From positions 643,396,736 through 643,460,735 of the forward strand of contig NC_053036.3 in NCBI RefSeq assembly GCF_002575655.3: DNA of 64,000 nt. Reading direction: 5' to 3'. The stretch's first letter is position 1. Each line of letters begins with the position of its first letter. Shown piece after piece: positions 56,471 through 64,000 of the stretch. The stretch is from Aegilops tauschii subsp. strangulata (taxonomy: Eukaryota > Streptophyta > Magnoliopsida > Poales > Poaceae). The notes beneath the pieces are model-generated. The model did not search any database, was not told the origin of the DNA, and saw only the letters and a list, made by a program, of their open reading frames with translations. A program made the translations under genes and the position numbers.

Positions 56471-56931
56471 CCATCCGTGCCCGTGATCGAGCATGGGAAA
56501 GGAAGATGCGTCCACATCGACCGGCATGCTGCCTCGCCACGACTGACATCCGTGTCCACGGATCATCCAGCACTTGCTCGCTCTCGCTCGGTTTCAAATT
56601 GATAAAAGGAACATGGTCCGCGTGCGTATCGAATCCCTGCCTCCCGCCCCACCCAACCCAACCCCTCGCCTACGCCCAGTCCAGGTATGCCGCGTGGTCC
56701 AAGCAGCTCTCACGGTCGCGTTCCCTGTACCAACCGATTTCTGGGTACGTACTGCACGTATGGTTTTTTAGGGATACTGTACGTATGTTCACCAACCCTT
56801 TTGGATGGTTTCGTGTTTTGGTGTCACGTCACCTCGCACGCATCTACTATCTATCTATCTGCTACCCATATAAAAGAAAGAGAGTAGGCAGATCTAAACG
56901 ATCATAAAATCCATCAGCTATATCTAAAGGC
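56471..56931. other. Intergenic stretch
   Basis: Nothing recognisable between the Harbinger-like element and the next LTR. Confidence 0.5.
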
Positions 56932-58664
56932 TGAAGGAAAAATGCCCTAGAGGCAATAATAAAGTTGTATTTATATTTTTCTTATATCATGATAAATGTT
57001 TATTATTCATGCTAGAATTGTATTAACCGGAAACTTAGTACATGTGTGAATACATAGACAAACAGTGTCCCTAGTATGCCTCTACTTGACTAGCTCGTTG
57101 AATCAAAAATGGTTAAGTTTCCTATCCATAGACATGAGTTTTTATTTGATTAACGGGGTCACATCATTAGAGAATGATGTGATTGACTTGACTAATTCCG
57201 TTAGCTTAGCATACGAATCGTTTAGTATATTGCTATTGCTTTCTTCATGACTTATACATGTTCCGATAACTATGAGATTATGCAACTCCCGAATACCGGA
57301 GGAACACTTTGTGTGCTACCAAACATCACAACGTAACTGTGTGATTATAAAGGTGCTCTACAGGTGTCTCCGATGGTACTTGTTGAGTTCGCATAGATCG
57401 AGATTAAGATTTGTCACTCCGATTGTCGGAGAGGTATCTCTGGGCCCTCTCGGTAATGCACATCACTGTAAGCCTTGCAAGCATTGTGACTAATGAGTTA
57501 GTTGCGGGATGATGCATTACGGAACGAGTAAAGAGACTTGCCGGTAACGAGATTGAACTAGGTATTGAGATACCGACGATCGAATCTCGGGCAAATAACA
57601 TACCGATGACGAAGGGAACAACGTATGTTGTTATGCGGTTTGACCGATAAAGATCTTCGTAGAACATGTAGGAGCCAATATGAGCATCCAAGTTCCGCTA
57701 TTGGTTATTGACCGGAAACGAGTCTCGGTCATGTCTACATAGTTCTCGAACCCGTAGGGTCCGCACGCTTAACGTTCGGTGACGATCGGTAATATGAGTT
57801 TATGTGTTTTGATGTACCGAAAGTGGTTCGGAGTCCCGGATATGATCACGGACATGACGAGGAGTCTCGAAATGGTCGAGACATAAAGATTGATATATTG
57901 GAAGCCTATATTTGAATATCGGAATAGTTCCGGGTGAAATCGGGATTTTACCGGAGTGTCGGGGGGTTACCGGAACCCCCCGGGGGTTAATGGGCCTTGT
58001 TGGGCCCTAGTGGAGAGAGAGAGGGGCCGGCCAGGGCAGGCCGCGCGCCCCCTCCCCTTGAGTCCGAATAGGACAAGGAAGGGGGCGGCCCCCCTGCCTT
58101 TCCCCTCTCCCACTCCTTCCTTCCCCCTCCTAGTGGGACTAGGAAAGGGGAGTCCTACTCCCACTAGGAGGAGTCCCCCCTTCCTGGCGCGCCCTCCTAG
58201 GGCCGGCCGGCCTCCCCCCTTGCTCCTTTATATACGGGGGCAGGGGGACACCCCAAGACACACAAGTTGATCAGTTGATCTTTTAGCTGTGTGTGGTGCC
58301 CCCCTCCACCATAATCCACCTCGGTCATATCGTAGCGGTGCTTAGGCGAAGCCCTACGTCGGTAGCATCATCATCACCGTCATCATGCCGTCGTGCTGAC
58401 GGAACTCTCCCTCGAAGCTCTGCTGGATCGAAGTTCGTGGGACGTCATCGAGCTGAACGTGTGCTGAACTCAGAGGTGTCATGTGTTCGGTACTTGGATC
58501 CGTCGGATCGTGAAGACGTACGACTACATCAACCACGTTGTCATAACGCTTTCGCTTTCGGTCTACGAGGGTACGTGGACAACACTCTCCCCTCTCGTTG
58601 CTATGCATCACCATGATCTTGCGTGTGCGTACGATTTTTTTTGAAATTACTACGTTCCCCAACA
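56932..58664 (+). repeat. 5' LTR of the Angela-type element
   Basis: 1733 bp, starting TGAAGGAAAAATGCCC and ending TTCCCCAACA, in line with the ~1.7 kb LTRs of this family. The usual TATA (TTTATATACG at about 58226) lies upstream of the expected RNA start. Confidence 0.85.
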
Positions 58665-58680
58665 GTGGCATCCGAGCCAA
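58665..58680 (+). other. Primer-binding site (tRNA-Met type)
   Basis: GTGGCATCCGAGCCAA directly follows the LTR end; the family consensus is GTGGCATCAGAGCC, so one base differs. Reverse transcription would start here. Confidence 0.75.
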
Positions 58681-59899
58681 GTTTATGAGTAGATGTTATA
58701 TGCACGAGTAGAACACAAGTGAGTTATGGGCGATACAAGTCATACTGCTTACCAGCGTGTCACGCTTTGATTCGGCGGTATTGTTGGACGAAGTGGCCCG
58801 GACCGACACTACGCGTACGCTTACGCGAGCCTGGTTCTACCGACGTGCTTAGCACACAGGTGGCTGGCGGGTGTCAGTTTCTCCAACTTTAGTTGAATCG
58901 AGTGTGGCTACGTCTGGTCCTTGTGAAGGTTAAAACAACACATACTTGACGAAATATCATTGTGGTTTTGATGTGTAGGTAAGAACGGTTCTTGCTCAGC
59001 CCGTAGCAGCCACGTAAAACTTGCAGCAACAAAGTAGAGGACGTCTAACTTGTTTTTGTAGGACATGTTGTGATGTGATTTTGTCAAGACACGATGCTAA
59101 ATTTTATTGTATGAGATGATCATGTTTTGTAACCGAGTTATCGGGAACTGGCAGGAGCCATATGGTTGTCGCTTTATTGTATGAAATGCAATCGCCATGT
59201 AATTGCTTTACTTTATCACTAAGCGGTAGCGATAGTCGTAGAAGCAATAGTTGGCGAGACGACAACGATGCTACGATGGAGATCAAGGTGTCGCGCCGGT
59301 GACGATGGTGATCATGACGGTGCTTTGGAGATGGAGATCAAAGGCACAAGATGATGATGGCCATATCATATCACTTATATTGATTGCATGTGATGTTTAT
59401 CTTTTATGCATCTTATTTTGCTTAGATCGACGATAGCATTATAAGATGATCTCTCATTAAAATTTCAAGGTATAAGTGTTCTCCCTGAGTATGCACCGTT
59501 GCGAAAGTTCGTCGTGCCGAGACACCACGTGATGATCGGGTGTGATAAGCTCTACGTTCACATACAACGGGCGCAAGCCAGTTTTGCACACGCAGAATAC
59601 TCAGGTTAAACTTGACGAGCCTAGCATATACAGATATGGCCTCGGAACACTGAGACCGAAAGGTCGAGCGTGAATCATATAGTAGATACGATCAACATAG
59701 TGATGTTCATCATTGAAAACTACTCCATCTCACGTGATGATCGGACATGGTTTAGTTGATATGGATCACGTGATCACTTAGATGATTAGAGGGATGTCTA
59801 TCTAAGTAAGAGTTCTTAAGTAATATGATTAATTGAATTTTAATTTATCATGAACTTAGTAGCTGATAGTATTTTGCGTGTCTATGTTGTTGTAGATAG

Positions 59900-60765
59900 A
59901 TGGCCCGTGCTGTTGTTCCGTTGAATTTTAATGCGTTCCTTGATAAAGCAAAGTTGAAAGATGATGGTAGCAATTACACGGACTGGGTCCGTAACTTGAG
60001 GATTATCCTCATTGCTGCACAGAAGAATTACGTCCTGAAAGCATCGCTAGGTGCCAGGCCTGCTGCAGATGCTGCTGACGACATTAAGAACGTCTGGCAG
60101 AGCAAAGCTGATGACTACTCGATAGTTCAGTGTGCCATGCTTTACGGCTTAGAACCGGGACTTCAACAACGTTTTGAACGTCATGGAGCATATCAGATGT
60201 TCCAGGAGTTGAAGTTAATATTTCAAGCAAATGCCCGAATTGAGAGATATGAAGTCTCCAATAAGTTCTACAGCTGCATAGTTCTGTCAGTGAGCATATA
60301 CTCAAAATGTCTGGGTATAACAATCACTTGATTCAACTTGGACTTAATCTTCCGGATGATAGTGTCATTGACAGAATTCTTCAATCACTGCCACCAAGCT
60401 ACAAGAGCTTCGTGATGAACTATAACATGCAAGGGATGGATAAGACAATTCCCGAGCTCTTCGCAATGCTAAAGGCTGCGGAGGTAGAAATCAAGAAGGA
60501 GCATCAAGTGTTGATGGTCAACAAGACCACCAGTTTCAAGAAAAATGGTAAAGGGAAGAAGAAGGGGAACTTCAAGAAGAACGGCAAACAAGTTGCTGCT
60601 CAGGAGAAGAAACCTAAGTCTGGACCTAAGCCTGAGACTGAGTGCTTCTACTGCAAAGGGACTGGTCACTGGAAGCGGAACTGCCCCAAGTATTTGGCGG
60701 ATAAGAAGGATGGCAAGGTGAACAAAGGTATATGTGATATACATGTTATTGATGTGTACCTTACT
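59900..60765 (+). pseudogene. copia gag of the Angela-type element, frame broken
   Basis: Begins MARAVVPLNFNAFLDKAKL and carries the DGSNYTDWVRNLR block. Near 60280-60310 an internal deletion or frameshift joins it to the frame with NHLIQLGLNLPDD. The CCHC zinc knuckle CFYCKGTGHWKRNC is intact at about 60646-60687. The frame then runs into unrelated sequence and stops at about 60819. Gag would form the particle that packages the RNA. Confidence 0.8.
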
Positions 60766-61424
60766 AATGCTGGCAGAGGAGGCAGAAATAGTGAGGAAAT
60801 AGTGAGGATGAAGAGGTGAATGGTGTTGATTGTTGAACTGAAAGCTTGATTTGTTCAGGTGGAGGGTGGCTTTGTGAAGGATGGGGAGGTGGGAGAAGAA
60901 CTCCGAAGGTAAACAATCTAACACTGCTGCTCACAACCTGAGGCTTGTTTATTTCTGCACTGAACTGAAGCTTGTGTTTATAAGTGTAGCTTGTGAAAGA
61001 TCGTGGATGTCGCCTAGAGGGGGGGGTGAATAGGCGCTTTAAAATAATTACGGTTTAGGCTTGAACAAATGCAGAATAAACCTAGTGGTTAATTTGTCAA
61101 GCACAAAACCTACAACAACTAGGCTCACCTATGTGCACCAACAACTTATGCTAAGCAAGATAAACAACTAGGTGATAGCAAGATATATGACAAGAAACAA
61201 TATGGCTATCACAAAGTAAAGTGCATAAGTAAAGGGCTCGGGTTAGAGATAACCGAGGCACGCGGAGACGACGATGTATCCCGAAGTTCACACCCTTGCG
61301 GATGCTAATCTCCGTTTGGAGCGGTGTGGAGGCACAATGCTCCCCAAGAAGCCACTAGGGCCACCGTAATCTCCTCACGCCCTCGCACAATGCAAGATGT
61401 CGTGATTCCACTAAGGGACCCTTG

Positions 61425-61515
61425 AGGGCGGTCACCGAACCCGTACAAATGGCAACCCTTGGGGGCGGTCACCGAACCCGTACACTTTGGCAACCCTTGG
61501 GGGCGGTCACCGGTG
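61425..61515. repeat. Short tandem repeat (~39-bp units)
   Basis: GGGCGGTCACCGAACCCGTAC and the following AACCCTTGG occur about three times in a row with small changes. Confidence 0.75.
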
Positions 61516-62105
61516 CCCGTCAAATTGCTCGGGGCGATCTCCACAACCTAATTGGAGACCCCGACGCTTGCCCGGAGCTTTACACCACAATGATTGAGCT
61601 CCGAACACCACCAACCGTCTAGGGCGCCCAAGCACCCAAGAGGAACAAGCTCAAGGGCACCAAGCACCCAAGAGTAATAAGCTTCTCAACTTGTAACTTC
61701 CACGTATCACCGTGGAAAACTCAAACCGATGCACCAAATGCAATGGCAAGGGCACACAGAGTGCCCAAGTCCTTCTCTCTCAAATCCCACCGAAGCCACT
61801 AATGCTAGGGAGGAAAATGAGAGGAAGAACAAGAAGGAGAACACCAAGAACTCCAAGATCTAGATCCAAGGGGTTCCCCTCACAAAGAGGAGAAAGTGAT
61901 TGGTGGAAATGTGGATCTAGATCTCCTCTCTCTTTTCCCTCAAAAACTAGCAAGAATCCATGGAGGGATTGAGAGTTAGCAAGCTCGAAGAAGTTCAACA
62001 ATGGGGGAAGAACACGAGCTCAAGAGATAAGGTTCATTTGGGGAAGAAGACCCCCTTTTATAGAAGGGGAAAAATCCAACCGTTATGTGCTCAGCCCGCA
62101 CACGA

Positions 62106-62513
62106 GCGGTACTACCGCTCTGGCGGAAGAAGCAGGGAAAAGGAGCAACCAAACATGAACCTTGGGGCGGTAGTACCGCTTATAAGCGGTACTACCGCGC
62201 ACCCCAGCGGTACTACCGCTGGAGGAGCAGAACACGGGACCAAAAATGCAGTAGCGGTACTACCGCCCGACCGGAGCGGTACTACCGCTTACAGGCGGTA
62301 CTACCGCCCATCGGGGCGGTACTACCGCTTATAGGCGGAACTGCCGAGCCTTACTGCCGTGCAACTACTGCTAAACCCGACACGAAAAATGCAAGACCCA
62401 AAATCGAGGCGGTACCAGCGCGGAACCGTAGCCGTACTACCGCTTATGGCCATAGGCGGTACTACCGCTTGGGGCGATAAGCGGTACTGCCGCTCTGGCC
62501 GCGGTACTACCGC
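62106..62513. repeat. Cluster of a near-palindromic 13-mer
   Basis: GCGGTACTACCGC occurs about nine times, plus one GCGGTAGTACCGC and several one-base variants, within 410 bp. Each copy is a perfect inverted repeat of GCGGTA around one central base. Confidence 0.85.
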
Positions 62514-63086
62514 AGGGAGAAAACCAGAACTGCCATAACTTCTTCATATGAGCTCCGAATTGAGCAAACTCAAGCTTGTTGGATACAAGACGATGAGTAG
62601 CATCAAAACAGCCAACAAATAGAGGAGTGAAACCTCCAACCGAGAAGAACCGACATAACCTCCAACATCGAAAACATCATAGAAGATGCGAGTGAACTCC
62701 GTTTTCGATGAACTCGAGCTTGTCATCACGATGACCATAAGCTCCAAAACTCACAAAGAGAAGAACCAAACAAGAACCAACAAAGATAATGCAAGGATGC
62801 AATGGTTTGAGCTCTCTATGAACGATACGATCAAGCTACTCATCGAGAGCCCCCCTTGATAGTACGGCAATCGATCCTATAACCCGGTCTCCCAACTACC
62901 ATCATGAGACCGGTAAAATAGAAAACCTATCAAGAGCAAACCTTTGCCTTGCACATGGTCCACTTGAGCTAGATGATGACGATCTTGACTCCCTCAAGTT
63001 GGACCACCTTTCTTGGTTGTGTTGGCTCGATGAAGACTAGTTGATTGCTCCCCCATACTCCAATATGGGTGAGCCACTCTTCCGCA

Positions 63087-63268
63087 CATCTTCACAAGTC
63101 CATTGTCACCACAATGGACGGCAAGCTTCAAGCATTTGATCTCTTCATGATGCTTCACTTGAACTTGCACACCGCAACATCTTCACAAGTCCATTGTCGC
63201 CACAATGGACGGCAAGCTTCAAGCATTTGATCTCTTCATGATACTTCACTTGAACTTGCACACCGCAA
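63087..63268. repeat. 91-bp tandem duplication
   Basis: CATCTTCACAAGTCCATTGT to ACTTGCACACCGCAA is present twice in a row (63087-63177 and 63178-63268) with two base differences. Confidence 0.9.
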
Positions 63269-63711
63269 CCTAACCCCACAAAGAACTCTCACGAAGATCA
63301 TGGGTTAGTACACAAAGCGTAATTGACAATGCTTACCACACCATGGGATCGCTTGATCCCTCTCGGTACATCTTGTGCGCTTTGTGTGTTGATCAACTTG
63401 ATTCACTCTTGACTTAGTCTTGATCAACCTTGACTCTTTCCAACTCTCTTCATTTGGATGATGTCTTGAAGGTAAACATGAATGATCACACAATCTTCTT
63501 CTTCAAGACATGCTTGCAATAAGCTCAACTCTCACATGACCAATCTTTGGATAATTCCCTAATAACACCTTGGTCACCACATAAACTCCTTGAAACCAAC
63601 ACATGGACTTCAAGAATTGCCTATGGACAAATCCTTCAAATATAACTCAAGGCAACCATTAGTCCATAGAGATTGTCATCAATTACCAAAACCAAACATG
63701 GGGACACCGCA

Positions 63712-64000
63712 CATATAAAAAAGGCATCTACCCTGCACCCAGATTCATGCGGGAGATTTCTAATAAGGGCAGTAATGTAGTGTGATTCAGTAAAACCAGT
63801 AAATAAAAAGCATTGGGGTTTCTGGACTTATCGTGCATATACAACATATTTCTGGACTTATCGAGCTATTGTAATATGAATGTATATTAGGACTGTATTG
63901 AACCCTTCCATGTTTCTGGACTCATGAAAATAAACTACATGCGATATACTCAAATAACACTCGGGTTTGGGACTATTTTATGGTGTTGTGGATATACTTT
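63712..64000. other. Right edge of window
   Basis: No feature recognised apart from a repeated TTTCTGGACTTATCG string (63830 and 63849 region). Confidence 0.4.

Larger units (their letters stand above)
56932..60765 (+). mobile_element. Angela/WIS/BARE-1-type copia element, pol-less fragment
   Basis: A 5' LTR (56932-58664), a primer-binding site GTGGCATCCGAGCC just after it, a ~1.2 kb leader and gag. The sequence leaves the family shortly after the gag zinc knuckle, in DIHVIDVYLT, at about 60765. Protease, integrase, reverse transcriptase and the 3' LTR are absent. Confidence 0.85.
60992..63711. repeat. Long Triticeae repeat, probably a solo LTR
   Basis: Starts TGTGAAAGATCGTGG and ends ATGGGGACACCGCA; the full 2.7 kb resembles one well-known high-copy wheat repeat. 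It contains no gene. A target-site duplication is not found, so the exact nature (LTR, part of it, or another class) stays open. Confidence 0.5.

Overview
This is plant nuclear DNA from a wheat-type grass (Triticeae). The evidence is spliced genes with GT-AG introns, GC-rich first exons of grass type, an LTR of the Angela/WIS/BARE-1 type, Stowaway MITEs, CACTA, Mutator-like, hAT and PIF/Harbinger elements, LINEs and tRNA-derived SINEs, often nested. There are no operons, CRISPR arrays or bacterial features. The exact species cannot be read from the sequence.

Layout. 1-9600: remnants of Harbinger and hAT transposase genes (the hAT one split by a retroposon) and a tandemly duplicated CACTA 3' region. 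9826-12415: a multi-exon gene whose last exons look like a divergent papain-type cysteine peptidase. 13085-26563: a nest of retroelements: an RNase H-like pseudogene split by a LINE, then an old copia element (minus strand) split by a full LTR element, a solo LTR and a second copia fragment. 26883-38241: three paralogous DUF3615 genes (A on minus, B and C on plus), with two members of one Mutator-like family, Stowaway MITEs, a SINE and AT-rich repeats. 38618-44970: a PRAF gene fragment and a pseudogene copy of the papain-like gene that is split by a SINE and by a hAT-like element, which in turn holds a nearly full LINE. 47489-52877: a complete nine-exon gene for a PH-RCC1-FYVE-BRX protein (minus strand), the best supported gene here. 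55090-56467: a Harbinger-like element whose only gene encodes a GRF zinc-finger, membrane-anchored protein. 56932-63711: an Angela-type LTR with truncated gag, followed by a repeat rich in a near-palindromic 13-mer.

The host genes do not form a pathway. The main stories are local gene duplication (DUF3615 B/C with 3383-bp spacing, papain-like gene and its dead copy, PRAF fragments) and layered transposition that can be ordered from target-site duplications. The most unusual items are the GRF gene inside a terminal-inverted-repeat element, and DUF3615 gene B, where loss of a splice acceptor and a 1-bp deletion cancel each other and keep the frame.
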